From Dechloromonas aromatica (nom. nud.) (GTDB lineage: Bacteria; Pseudomonadota; Gammaproteobacteria; Burkholderiales; Rhodocyclaceae), in the NCBI GenBank assembly GCA_017848965.1, contig JAFIHA010000043.1, positions 1 to 64,000 of the forward strand: 64,000 bases of DNA. The letters run 5' to 3'. Shown in pieces: positions 8,260 through 17,519 of this stretch. Within the stretch, counting starts at the first letter, position 1, and every line of letters begins with the position of its first letter. The notes below the pieces were generated by a model. That model made no database searches, was not told the origin of the DNA, and saw only the letters and a list, made by a program, of their open reading frames with translations. The translations under genes and the position numbers were made by a program.

Positions 8260-9678
8260 ATGCGCTCCGTTGTAGTCAAAACGCTGTTGGGCAGCTTTCT
8301 GGTTCTGGCGATCATCTGGGCGCTGATCCTGGGCTGGTGGCAGTCGAACGATTTTTCCCCGTCGCCGGGGGAGATGCTGCTTTATCTGCTGGGGGTTCCG
8401 CTGGCGTTGATCGTCGGCTATCTCCTGCTGCAGGGTTTCATCGAGCATCTGAAAAAACCACTGGAGGTGGCGGCGCCAGGCGCGCCTGCCGCGCGTGACG
8501 ACGATCCGCTGGCCAGAGCGGGCGCGGCGAGCGATGCGGCGGAGCGGAACTGGTCGCTGTCCTTGCTGGCGAGCCATGTTTCGCTGGCGAGCGGCAAATC
8601 GGCGGCAGAGGCGCTGGCTGCAGTCGCCGAAGGCCGCCGGCCGGCGCCGAGTTCGCGGCTGCAGGACGACGAGGGCTTCCCGGCCTTCGTCGCCGAAGTG
8701 GCAGATCTCGATGTCGACGAGCTGACGGAGCAACTGCAGGCAACGCAGCCGGCGCTCGTGCAGGTGGACGAATCCCCCGCTTTCGTGCGCGCGCTGGGCT
8801 TGCTCGACAGCGTCATCGATGCCGTCCGCAACGATATCGATCCGCTGCGTGAGGCGAACCCGGAGAGTTTTCATCTGAGCGTGCTCTGCCTGTTGCCGGA
8901 AACCTGGCAGCCGGCGCTGATGCCGATGCTGCGCCAGTACCTCGGCGATCGTCTGGCCAACGATGTGCCGGGCGTTGCCGCAGAAATCATGGTCTTGCAG
9001 GCGAAGAACGAGGTGGACGCGTTGCGCCAGCTCGATGCGGCCATCGTCCGTTGCAACCGCGACCCGCTCGATGACGAGTTCCTGCTCGTGCTGGGCACGG
9101 TGTCGGCGGTCGACGAGGACTGCATCGCGCAGTGGGCGGGGCAGGGCAGGTTATTCACCGCCGCGTGCCAGGACGGCTCGATTCCCGGCGAAGGCGCCGT
9201 TGCCCTGCTGCTGACCCGGCAGGCGACGGTCGACCGACTGCAGCGCGACAACGCGCTGACCGTCAGCCGCCTCGTCCATGGCAGCCGGGACAAGCGCCTT
9301 GATGCCGGTGGACGGATCGGCGGCAAACTGATCGCCGGGCTGTTCGGCAGCCTGCTCGAAACGACGGCGACCGATCCGGCGAGCCTCAATGCTGTCCTGC
9401 TCGATACCGATCACCGGGCGGCGTACATGACCGAAGCTCTGGAAGGACTGGGCGAAGGCATCGCTCATCTTGATCCGCTCAAGGATTTTCTGGCGATCGG
9501 TCTGGTCGCCGGCAGCCTGTCCCCGGTCGGTGGTTTGCTGGCGCTTGCCGCCGCCAGTGCCAGAAGTCTTGCCGAAAATGCCCCTGTGCTCTGTCTGAGC
9601 AATCACCACCCGCTCGAAAGAGCCATGCTGCTCGTTCGCCCGGCCCCCGCCGGCGACACCGAAACCTCCACCTCCTGA
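8260..9678 (+). CDS. T6SS-locus membrane protein of unknown function
   Basis: A 472-residue protein with two N-terminal membrane segments (about residues 7-25 and 42-63) and a long cytoplasmic or periplasmic acidic, helical region. It lies between the PAAR gene and tssM and ends 11 nt before tssM, so it is probably co-transcribed with the core genes. I do not recognise the family; it is not TssL (no DotU signature). The start at ATG 8260 places the first membrane segment at the N-terminus; an earlier ATG at 8182 overlaps the PAAR gene. Confidence 0.7.
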   Translation: MRSVVVKTLLGSFLVLAIIWALILGWWQSNDFSPSPGEMLLYLLGVPLALIVGYLLLQGFIEHLKKPLEVAAPGAPAARDDDPLARAGAASDAAERNWSLSLLASHVSLASGKSAAEALAAVAEGRRPAPSSRLQDDEGFPAFVAEVADLDVDELTEQLQATQPALVQVDESPAFVRALGLLDSVIDAVRNDIDPLREANPESFHLSVLCLLPETWQPALMPMLRQYLGDRLANDVPGVAAEIMVLQAKNEVDALRQLDAAIVRCNRDPLDDEFLLVLGTVSAVDEDCIAQWAGQGRLFTAACQDGSIPGEGAVALLLTRQATVDRLQRDNALTVSRLVHGSRDKRLDAGGRIGGKLIAGLFGSLLETTATDPASLNAVLLDTDHRAAYMTEALEGLGEGIAHLDPLKDFLAIGLVAGSLSPVGGLLALAAASARSLAENAPVLCLSNHHPLERAMLLVRPAPAGDTETSTS

Positions 9679-9689
9679 ATGCCTGAACG

Positions 9690-12600
9690 ATGTATCGACT
9701 CCGATCCCTCCTGACCGATTCCCGCTTTCTTTCGATCGTCGGCATCGCCGCCCTGACGGCGTTTTTCTTTCTCGGCGCCAGTACGCTGAAGGTGGCACTG
9801 ATCTGGGCGGCAATCGCCAGCGGCGTGCTCCTGGCGATCTGGGGTGCCGTCTGGTGGATTCGGCGGCGCCGCGCCCGGCAGGCCGGAGAGGCGATCGGCA
9901 CCATGCTCGAGACGCCGGACGAGAAGCTGCAGAAGAAAGGCGCCTCGGCTTCAGCCGTCGAGATCGAGGCGCTCAAGAAACGCATGCACGAAGCCATCCG
10001 GACGATCCGCACGTCCAAGCTCGGGCAGGTCTCGGGGGCTGAGGCTCTGTACGAACTGCCGTGGTACATCACGATCGGCAACCCGGCCGCCGGCAAGAGT
10101 ACGGCGATCGTCAACTCCGGGCTGAAATTTCCCTTCGACGACGGCGGCAACGCGATCATCAAGGGCATCGGCGGTACCCGCAACTGCGACTGGTTCTTCA
10201 CTACCGAAGGCATCCTGCTCGATACCGCCGGCCGCTACTCGGTGCATGAGGAAGACCGCGAGGAGTGGCTGGGTTTCCTGCAACTGCTCAAGAAGAACCG
10301 GCCGCACGCGCCGATCAACGGCATCATCGTCACCGTCAGCATCGGCGAACTGATCGGCAATTCGCCGGCCTTCGCCATCAGCCTGGCCAAGAACCTGCGC
10401 CAGCGCGTGCAGGAGCTGACCGAAAAGCTGGAAGTCTTTGCGCCGGTCTACGTGCTGTTCACCAAGGCCGACCTGATTCCCGGCTTCCACGATTTCTTCC
10501 TTGATCTGGAATGGACCGAGCGCGACCGCGTCTGGGGCGCGACGATTCCCTACGAGCAATCGACCGGCAACGAGCTGATCGCGCTCTTCGACCGCCATTT
10601 CGACGAGCTTTACGAAGGCCTGCGCGCGATGAGCGTGGCTCAGCTGTCGCGGGTTCAGGGCGAGAACACGATGCCCGGGCTGCTCATCTTCCCTTCCGAG
10701 TTCGCGGCGATCAAGAACGCCCTGCGCGCTTTCGTGGCCACCCTGTTCGAGGACAATCCCTTCCAGTTCAAGCCGGTCTTCCGCGGTTTCTACATCACCT
10801 CGGCAACGCAGAGCAACGACATCACGCCGATTTCCAGCGAGCGCGTGCAGAAGAAATTCGCCCTCCAGGGCGGTGGCAGTAGCGGGGTGCGCACCGCGAT
10901 GACCCATGGCTACTTCCTCAAGGAACTGTTTTCCAAGGTCATTTTCCCGGATCGCAACCTGGTCCGGCGCCACACCACCCGCTTCAAGATGCGTTTGCGT
11001 CAGGTTGCCGTGCTTGGGGCGCTGGGGGTACTCGGTCTGACGCTAGGCGGCTGGAGCTGGTCCTACCTCAACAACCGCAGTCTGCTGGAGAATGTCCAGC
11101 AGGACATCACCCAGGCAATCCGCCTGCAGGAAGGCCGGATCGACCTGCAATCCCGCCTCGAAGCAATGGCGATCCTGCAGGACCGACTGGTCCAACTCGA
11201 ACGCTTCAACGAGGAGCACCCGCTGTCGATCGGCCTCGGCCTCTACCAAGGCAGGGAAATGGCCGACAAGCTGCGGATTGAGTATTTCCACGGCATCAAC
11301 AGCATCATGCTGACGCCGGTGAAGGAAAACCTCGAAGCCTTCCTCATCGAGGTCAACCTGCCGGGCAATCAGCTCAAGCGCAAGGAAGCGGGCAATGCCG
11401 AGGCGATCCAGCGTACCGCCGCCAGCGGCCCCTATCGCGATGCCATCCCGTCGGACGTCGAGGACGGCTACAACGCATTGAAGACTTACCTGATGCTGTC
11501 CAGCCGCGAACATGTGGATGCCGGCCATCTTTCCGACCAGATCACCCGTTTCTGGCGCGGCTGGCTGGAGGCCAACCGGGGGACGATGAGCCGCGAACAG
11601 ATGATCCGTTCGGCGGGCAGCATCCTGTCCTTCCATCTCGAACACGCGAGCGACCCGCAATGGCCGTTGATCACGACCAACCTGGCGCTGGTCGACGAAG
11701 TCCGCGACAAGCTGCGCCGCGTCGTCCGCGGCATGCCGGCGGCGGAGCGGGTCTATGCCGAGATCAAGGCGCGGGCGTCCACGCGCTTTGCCCCGGTGAC
11801 CGTCGCCAACATCGTCGGCCCCGACAATGCCACTCTGGTCACCGGCAGCAGCGTGGTCTCCGGCACCTTCACCGCCGAAGCCTGGCGTGATTACGTGCAG
11901 GGCGCGATCAAGGAAGCGGCGACCAACGCTCAGAAAAACGCCGACTGGGTGCTGATGACCTCGACCAGCGACGACCTGACGCTCGAGGGAAGCCCGGAAC
12001 AGATCCAGAAAACGCTGGTCGCGATGTACAAGCAGGATTACGTCGAGGAGTGGAAACGTTTCGTCCAGGGCGTCAGCGTCGCCTCGTTTGCCTCCTTCCC
12101 GGAAGCGGTGGCGGCAATGGGGCGGATCGGCGACCCGCAGAATTCGCCGATCGGCACTCTGGTGAAGGTGATTTTCGACCAGACCGCCTGGGACAATCCG
12201 TCAGTCGCCAACCTGGGGCTGGAACGCGCCCAGAAGGGCTTCATCGAATGGTTCAAGCGTTCGATCCTGCGCATGTCGCCGAGCCGGGTCCAGGTGGACG
12301 TCAATGTCGCGGCAGCCAAGGGCATCCCGATGGGGCCGGTCGGCCAGGAATTTGCCGGGGTGGCACGCCTGGTCGTGCCGCGCGATGGCGGCGATCCGCT
12401 GATCGATACCTATCTCAGCCAGTTGTCGAAGCTGCGGACGCGTCTGAACCAGTTGAAGAACCAGGGCGATCCTGGTGCCGGGGCGCTGCGCCTGATGCGC
12501 GACACGCTCAGCGGCAGCAATTCGGAACTGGCGGAAACCCTGCGTTACGTCGACGAGCAGATGCTCACCGGCATCCCGGACAATCAGCGCAACGTGCTGC

Positions 12601-13499
12601 GTCCCTTGCTGCTGCGGCCCCTGCTGCAGACCTACGCGGCAATCATCCGGCCGGCGTCGGAAGAACTGAACAAGACCTGGGTCGCCCAGGTCCAGGAACC
12701 GTTCAGCCGCAAGCTGGCGATCAAGTATCCGTTCTCGCCGCAAGCGGGGATCGAGGCTGGTCCGGCGGAAATCGCCCAGATTTTCGGGCCGGAAGGGGCG
12801 GTCGCGAAGTTCGCCGAAAGCGCGCTCGGCGGTCTGGTCGAGCGCCGGGGCAACACGATCACGCCGCGCACCTGGGGCGACCTCGGTCTGGCGCTGCAGG
12901 CGGATTTCATGAACGGCTTCTCGCGCTGGGTGGCACCGCTGGAAGGTGGCGTCGCCGCCGACAACCAGGGCGCCAGCCAGGCGCAGACCGTCTTCATGCT
13001 GCGCCCGCAGCCGGCGGCGGGGACGATTGCGTATGTCGTCGAAGTCGACGGGCAGAAACTCAACTATCGCAACGGCGCGTCGCAGTGGGCCAACTTCATC
13101 TGGCCCAATCCGGCGGGAACGCCCGGCGCGCGCATCATGGCCACCACCTTCGACGGCGAGACGATCGACATCATCAATTTTCCGGGGCGTTTCGGCCTGG
13201 AGAAGATGATCAACTCGGCTGCGCGGACCCGCCAGCCCGATGGTTCCTTCCGCCTGAAGTGGGCGAACCGCGGGGTTGAGGTAAGCATTGATCTGCGCCT
13301 GCTGAGCAGCCCGCAGGCGCAGTCGGGGCGCTCGAACGATGGAGGAGGGGAGCGCAGCTGGAACGGCATGAGCCTGCCGCTGGCGATCGCCCAGGTCGAG
13401 CCGGCTGCTGCGCCCGTGGCAAGCGAGCCGGCTGCGACTTCGCCAGCGGCGCCGCCTCCCACCTCACCAGCGCCTGCCACGGCAGGAGGTGCGCAATGA
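9690..13499 (+). CDS. tssM: T6SS membrane-complex protein TssM (IcmF)
   Basis: A 1269-residue IcmF-family protein. Two membrane segments occupy about residues 14-56 and a third lies near 437-455. Between them is the cytoplasmic GTPase-like domain with a Walker A motif GNPAAGKST at about residues 129-138. The periplasmic part after the third segment has the IcmF-related and C-terminal beta domains that contact TssJ. The C-terminus ends in an Ala/Pro-rich tail. With TssL and TssJ it forms the trans-envelope complex. The stop overlaps tagF by 4 nt. Confidence 0.95.
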   Translation: MYRLRSLLTDSRFLSIVGIAALTAFFFLGASTLKVALIWAAIASGVLLAIWGAVWWIRRRRARQAGEAIGTMLETPDEKLQKKGASASAVEIEALKKRMHEAIRTIRTSKLGQVSGAEALYELPWYITIGNPAAGKSTAIVNSGLKFPFDDGGNAIIKGIGGTRNCDWFFTTEGILLDTAGRYSVHEEDREEWLGFLQLLKKNRPHAPINGIIVTVSIGELIGNSPAFAISLAKNLRQRVQELTEKLEVFAPVYVLFTKADLIPGFHDFFLDLEWTERDRVWGATIPYEQSTGNELIALFDRHFDELYEGLRAMSVAQLSRVQGENTMPGLLIFPSEFAAIKNALRAFVATLFEDNPFQFKPVFRGFYITSATQSNDITPISSERVQKKFALQGGGSSGVRTAMTHGYFLKELFSKVIFPDRNLVRRHTTRFKMRLRQVAVLGALGVLGLTLGGWSWSYLNNRSLLENVQQDITQAIRLQEGRIDLQSRLEAMAILQDRLVQLERFNEEHPLSIGLGLYQGREMADKLRIEYFHGINSIMLTPVKENLEAFLIEVNLPGNQLKRKEAGNAEAIQRTAASGPYRDAIPSDVEDGYNALKTYLMLSSREHVDAGHLSDQITRFWRGWLEANRGTMSREQMIRSAGSILSFHLEHASDPQWPLITTNLALVDEVRDKLRRVVRGMPAAERVYAEIKARASTRFAPVTVANIVGPDNATLVTGSSVVSGTFTAEAWRDYVQGAIKEAATNAQKNADWVLMTSTSDDLTLEGSPEQIQKTLVAMYKQDYVEEWKRFVQGVSVASFASFPEAVAAMGRIGDPQNSPIGTLVKVIFDQTAWDNPSVANLGLERAQKGFIEWFKRSILRMSPSRVQVDVNVAAAKGIPMGPVGQEFAGVARLVVPRDGGDPLIDTYLSQLSKLRTRLNQLKNQGDPGAGALRLMRDTLSGSNSELAETLRYVDEQMLTGIPDNQRNVLRPLLLRPLLQTYAAIIRPASEELNKTWVAQVQEPFSRKLAIKYPFSPQAGIEAGPAEIAQIFGPEGAVAKFAESALGGLVERRGNTITPRTWGDLGLALQADFMNGFSRWVAPLEGGVAADNQGASQAQTVFMLRPQPAAGTIAYVVEVDGQKLNYRNGASQWANFIWPNPAGTPGARIMATTFDGETIDIINFPGRFGLEKMINSAARTRQPDGSFRLKWANRGVEVSIDLRLLSSPQAQSGRSNDGGGERSWNGMSLPLAIAQVEPAAAPVASEPAATSPAAPPPTSPAPATAGGAQ

Positions 13500-14476
13500 A
13501 TACTGGTGGCAAGGGCGCGGTCTGCTTCGGCAAGATTCCGTCACGCGGCGATTTCATCAAGGGCGGTGGCCAGCACCAGTTGATCCAGGTGCTCGACAAA
13601 TGGGTCACCCAGGCGATGGAGCAATTGTCCGAGGACCCGCGCTGGAAAACCGCCTACGACAACGCGGTCGGCATCGATTTCGTCTTCGCCGGAGCGCGCA
13701 GCCGGATTTCCGTGGTCGGTCACATCCGGCCGAGCGGCGATGCCTCGGGCCGGCGTTTTCCCTTCATCACAGCCGGCACCATCGAGCGCCACGATGCGCT
13801 GGTCTTCCGTTGCGCGCCGGTGGCGCTGGTGCAGATTTTCGGCGAACTGGCCGGGGTCTGCGAAGCCGGCCTGCAAGGCGCCGAAGTTGCCAGCCTGCTG
13901 GCAACGCTGGAAGGTATCGATGCGGCCGGCGAGTTCGCCCGATCATTGCAAAGCGATCCCCTGGGGAACTTCGTGCGCCGCACGACCCTTGAAATCCTGG
14001 CGGCGATGCTTGGTTCTCCGGACTGCTCGGCAGTACGCCGGACCATCCTTGCCATCGGCCTGCTGATGCGTCCCTTGCTGGGGCAGGGCAACGCGGTGGT
14101 CGACAAGGAACTGGTCTTCGCCTTGCCCAGGGACGAGCGCAACCGCAATCTGGTCGCCGGCTTGTGGATCTACCTGGTGACCGCTTTCCTGCGCAAATCC
14201 GGTGTCGAAGCGCAGTTCCTCATTCAGCGGGCGCCACAGGCCCCGCGGCTGGTCATCGGTTTCAACGGCAGCTCGGCCGCGGCCCTGGCTGCTGCGATAG
14301 CGCCGGAGTCGGGCAGCGAGCGGGTGATTTCCCTGGTCGATCCGGAATGGGTCGATCAGCAGCTTGCCGCCAATCGGGAGTACGGCGTTGCCAAGCTTTC
14401 CGCCTATCTCGAACAGCCCGCCATCACGCTGGAACTGGCGATTCAGACGTTCCGCGAAGTCTACCTGGGAGAATGA
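13496..14476 (+). CDS. tagF: T6SS-associated TagF (BMA_A0400 family)
   Basis: A 326-residue protein whose N-terminus carries the TagF pattern, including CFGKIPSRGDFIKGG at about residues 9-23 and a LDKWVTQAM segment. TagF proteins act as post-translational repressors of T6SS assembly in some systems. The gene overlaps tssM by ATGA, and its own stop overlaps the beginning of the next gene. No TagF-PppA fusion is seen; the C-terminal part is of unknown role. Confidence 0.9.
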   Translation: MNTGGKGAVCFGKIPSRGDFIKGGGQHQLIQVLDKWVTQAMEQLSEDPRWKTAYDNAVGIDFVFAGARSRISVVGHIRPSGDASGRRFPFITAGTIERHDALVFRCAPVALVQIFGELAGVCEAGLQGAEVASLLATLEGIDAAGEFARSLQSDPLGNFVRRTTLEILAAMLGSPDCSAVRRTILAIGLLMRPLLGQGNAVVDKELVFALPRDERNRNLVAGLWIYLVTAFLRKSGVEAQFLIQRAPQAPRLVIGFNGSSAAALAAAIAPESGSERVISLVDPEWVDQQLAANREYGVAKLSAYLEQPAITLELAIQTFREVYLGE

Positions 14477-14478
14477 GC

Positions 14479-15246
14479 ATGAAATTCCGAACCATCGCGG
14501 CAAGCCTGGCTCTGCTTGCCTGCCTGCTGCCTTCGGCCCAGGCCAATCCTCCTGGAGCCGTCATCGCCAGCGGCGTGGTCCCCGACGAAGCCGCGCGGGC
14601 GGCGATTCTGAGCCGGCTACGCGAGGTTTTCGGTGCCGCCAACATCGTCGACCGGCTGGAAGTCGGCGGCGTCGTGCCGCCGCCCAACTGGGCGGATTAC
14701 ATGGGCAAGCTGCTGACCGAAAACCTCAAGGAAGTGCACAAGGGGCAGATGCAGGTCACCGGCACCCGCGTCGCGCTGAAAGGCACGGTTGCCAACGAGG
14801 CGTTGCGGCAACAGGTGGTGAGCAAGATCGCCCTCGCGCTGAATCCGACCTATACCGTCGACAACGCCCTGGTGGTTGCCGGTCCGGCCGCCCAGGAAGT
14901 GCTCGACCGGACGCTGTCGAACCGCATCGTCGAGTTTGAAAGCGGGTCGGCGACGCTCACTGCCAAAGGAATCGTCATCCTTGATGAGATGGTGGCAGCG
15001 ATGAAACAGATCGGCATGCCCAAGGTGCAGATCATCGGCCACACCGACAGCTCCGGTAACCGCCAGGCCAATGTCAGCCTCAGCCTGGCCCGTGCCAACA
15101 GCGTGCGCGACTACCTGGTCAGCAAGGGGATTCCGGCCGAATCGCTGACTGCGATGGGTTCCGGGCCGGATCATCCGGTCACCAGCAACGCGACGGCGGA
15201 GGGCAGGGCACGCAACCGCCGCATCGAGTTCCGGCAGACTGGCTAG
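14479..15246 (+). CDS. Periplasmic OmpA-domain (peptidoglycan-binding) protein of the T6SS locus
   Basis: A 255-residue protein with a signal peptide (residues 1-23, ending SAQA) and a C-terminal OmpA-like domain from about residue 150, with the wall-binding pattern IIGHTDSSGN and LARANSVRDYL then RARNRRIEF. The middle carries BON-like repeats (VALKGTVANEALRQQVV). ATG 14479 is preferred over 14473 because GGGAG lies 7 nt upstream of it. Such proteins tether the T6SS membrane complex to peptidoglycan in systems whose TssL lacks this domain. Confidence 0.85.
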   Translation: MKFRTIAASLALLACLLPSAQANPPGAVIASGVVPDEAARAAILSRLREVFGAANIVDRLEVGGVVPPPNWADYMGKLLTENLKEVHKGQMQVTGTRVALKGTVANEALRQQVVSKIALALNPTYTVDNALVVAGPAAQEVLDRTLSNRIVEFESGSATLTAKGIVILDEMVAAMKQIGMPKVQIIGHTDSSGNRQANVSLSLARANSVRDYLVSKGIPAESLTAMGSGPDHPVTSNATAEGRARNRRIEFRQTG

Positions 15247-15275
15247 GCGGCGCTCAGTCGAAGAGCGCCGGGCAT

Positions 15276-16373
15276 TCAGGAAGCGCTGTCGGTGTCGTCC
15301 GGAAACATGGCGTTGACGCCGAGCAATTCCTCGACGTGAGACAGCGAGGCGTCGTCCTTGACGACGCTGCGCAGCCACTGGTGTAGCGGCATCGTTCCCC
15401 ATTTGGCGGCCTTCTGCGCCAGATAGGCAACCGGGCTGTGCGGTTCGGTGCGGCGGAAATAGCCGGCGATCTCCTGCAACAGATAGATTGCGTGCTCGCG
15501 GGAGCGAATCGGCCCGGCCTGTTTTTCACCGGCAAGCTCGCCGATTCTTGGCTCCATCCTGCCTGGCATTGAAAACATGGCTTCCTTGTCCTCCGTCTCG
15601 GAAACGATTCCGGCTTCCGGCTGGTTAACGGGAAGATCGCCACCCGCCTGGCGCCGGAAGAAATGCATGATTTCCTGCAATGCTTCGAGGCTCGCTCCGA
15701 AAGCAGGCGATTGCTCGCCCAGCAGAGGATCGACGACTTCCTGCAAGCGCTTGATCGCGCCCTGCAGGCGTTCGGCAGACTGCAGTTGGGTGAGGAAGTA
15801 GGCGCGCGGCGTATCCTTGAGCGCAGCCTCGAATACTTCCATCGTCAGCATGCCGTTGCGCGCCGCTTCCTCGGCATAGGACGAGTTGAGTTCGACATTT
15901 TTCGCCACGTTGCGGGCGGCTTCCCGGTCAATGCTGGAATATTGCCCCTTCTTCGACTTGGTCAGCGGAATTTCGCGGATCAAGCGGGCGGATTGGTTGA
16001 CCAGCCAGTCGAGCACGCCGACCCGGACATCGTCGTCGGCGTCTTCCGGCAGCGGATGTATCGCCGCCCAGAAATTTTCCGCCAACCCCGCCAGTAGCCA
16101 ATAGCCTTCGGCCAGACCGTCGAGACCGGCGGTCTTGGCACGCGCCTCAATCATCCATGCCGCCAGCCGCAAGTCCTTGGTTTTCGTGGTGAGCAGGCGT
16201 TCGCCGAGACGAATCACTGCCGGCCAATCCGCCTCCTTGATCGTTGTTACCCATTCGCCTTGGGAAATCGACGGATCGTCAAAGCGCCGGGCTTCCTGAA
16301 TCTCGTCGAACTCGGAAGAAAAGATCATGTCTTCGCCGCAAGGACCGGCGCTACCTACCAGGGGACGCAACAA
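15276..16373 (-). CDS. tssA: T6SS protein TssA (ImpA family)
   Basis: A 365-residue protein with the ImpA N-terminal signature just after the start (PLVGSAGPCGEDMIFSSEFD) and further conserved segments such as WPAVIRLGERLL and LRLAAWMIEA. TssA coordinates baseplate and sheath polymerisation in the cytoplasm. The start is taken as TTG 16373 because AGGAG lies 8 nt upstream on this strand and the signature then sits at the expected position; an ATG at 16427 would add 18 unrelated residues. It is convergent with the OmpA gene and is the last T6SS gene before the ICE-type genes. Confidence 0.9.
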   Translation of the reverse strand: MLRPLVGSAGPCGEDMIFSSEFDEIQEARRFDDPSISQGEWVTTIKEADWPAVIRLGERLLTTKTKDLRLAAWMIEARAKTAGLDGLAEGYWLLAGLAENFWAAIHPLPEDADDDVRVGVLDWLVNQSARLIREIPLTKSKKGQYSSIDREAARNVAKNVELNSSYAEEAARNGMLTMEVFEAALKDTPRAYFLTQLQSAERLQGAIKRLQEVVDPLLGEQSPAFGASLEALQEIMHFFRRQAGGDLPVNQPEAGIVSETEDKEAMFSMPGRMEPRIGELAGEKQAGPIRSREHAIYLLQEIAGYFRRTEPHSPVAYLAQKAAKWGTMPLHQWLRSVVKDDASLSHVEELLGVNAMFPDDTDSAS

Positions 16374-16527
16374 GTTTCTAACTCCTGTGGTTTTAACATG
16401 CAGGCGATCCCAAGGAGATGGCTGCATATGGCTAATTCATACAAAGATGCCATTCTAATAAATCGAGACTCGGTTGTCAGAAGCGCATCGCGAATCCGGT
16501 TATAAAACGCGCATAATTTGTATCTAT

Positions 16528-16545
16528 GCAAATTGGGTAATTTGC
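16528..16545. promoter_or_regulatory. Inverted repeat upstream of parA, candidate operator
   Basis: Perfect 7-bp arms GCAAATT and AATTTGC separated by GGGT, about 65 bp before the parA start, in an AT-rich stretch within an otherwise GC-rich region (TATAAA at 16501 and CATAAT at 16512 are nearby). An autoregulatory site for the ParA/ParB pair or the promoter region of the partition operon is plausible. The 16374-16610 gap is also where an ICE boundary could lie; no tRNA gene or obvious attachment repeat is visible. Confidence 0.45.
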
Positions 16546-16610
16546 CGATCCAGCGCTAGGTTTCAGGTCGTTCGTCCTCATTCTGTAATCACGATGAGGG
16601 CGTGTCATAA

Positions 16611-17519
16611 ATGATCGGGATCACCGTAGTATCCACGAAAGGTGGGGTGGGTAAAACCACGCTCAGCGCCAATCTTGGCGCGCTGTTGGCGGACCTTGGG
16701 GTCCGTGTCTTGCTGATCGATGCTGACGTACAGCCGTCGCTCACTCGCTATTACCCTATTTCGCAACGTGCAGAGTTCGGACTTTCCGAAATCATCAAGC
16801 GCGGTGCCATTACCCCTGATTGCATTTCCCACATTGACCTCAAGGTGCCGGATGACAGCTTTGCGCTGAATCCGGACGGTTGTCTCGACATCGTGCTTGC
16901 GAACGCCCCGGAAGGGACGCTGCAGGATTGGCTAGCCCAGCGGATCGACCGCGCTATTCGCATCAGGAAAGCAGTGCGGAGTCCGTACATCGATGAGGCT
17001 TACGACGTTGTTTTGATCGACACCCAGGGCGCCGTCGGTCACTTACAGGATGCCGCGGTGCTGGCCGCTGACGTGCTCCTGTCGCCCATCTCCCCGGACA
17101 TTCTTTCCGCCAGGGAATTCACTAGCGGCACGCTCGAACTGCTAAAACGACTGGAGCCGAGCGCTGACATGGGCATCAGCGTCCCCCCGATGAAGGCCTT
17201 GATCTATCGCATGGAGCGTACTCGCGATTCGCGGGACATCGCGCAGTCGATCCGGCGTGAATACGTCAACTTGCGCGCACGTGTTGATGTGCTCGATGCC
17301 ACCGTGCCGCATGCGGTGGCGTACAAGCAGGCTGCAACAGCCCAGCTCCCGGTGCACTGGTTGGACCCGACAAAGGCCGGCGCAACCATGCATCAATTGG
17401 TCTGGGAGCTCATTCCGTCGCTCGCCGGCAGCGTAGCCGCCTGTTGCGAGGGATTGATCGACGTTACGCAGTTCGCAAATGACCTTGATGACGCCGACGG
17501 GCGGGATCGTCATGAGTAG
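16611..17519 (+). CDS. parA: ParA-family partition ATPase of the ICE
   Basis: A 302-residue P-loop ATPase with the deviant Walker A motif KGGVGKTT at residues 10-17, the switch segment VLLIDADVQPSLTRYY and DVVLIDTQGA. In PFGI-1-class ICEs this gene opens the replication/maintenance block and stabilises the excised circular form. It overlaps the ParB-like gene by 8 nt, so the two are translated together. It marks the beginning of recognisable ICE content. Confidence 0.92.
   Translation: MIGITVVSTKGGVGKTTLSANLGALLADLGVRVLLIDADVQPSLTRYYPISQRAEFGLSEIIKRGAITPDCISHIDLKVPDDSFALNPDGCLDIVLANAPEGTLQDWLAQRIDRAIRIRKAVRSPYIDEAYDVVLIDTQGAVGHLQDAAVLAADVLLSPISPDILSAREFTSGTLELLKRLEPSADMGISVPPMKALIYRMERTRDSRDIAQSIRREYVNLRARVDVLDATVPHAVAYKQAATAQLPVHWLDPTKAGATMHQLVWELIPSLAGSVAACCEGLIDVTQFANDLDDADGRDRHE

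Noticed and set aside
8260-9678. TssL (DotU) identity for the protein before tssM
   Set aside because: Has two N-terminal membrane segments and lacks the DotU fold signature and C-terminal anchor expected of TssL.
9951-10973. 340-codon minus-strand frame inside tssM
   Set aside because: Antisense shadow of the conserved IcmF GTPase-domain region; composition is typical of reverse reading of GC-rich genes.
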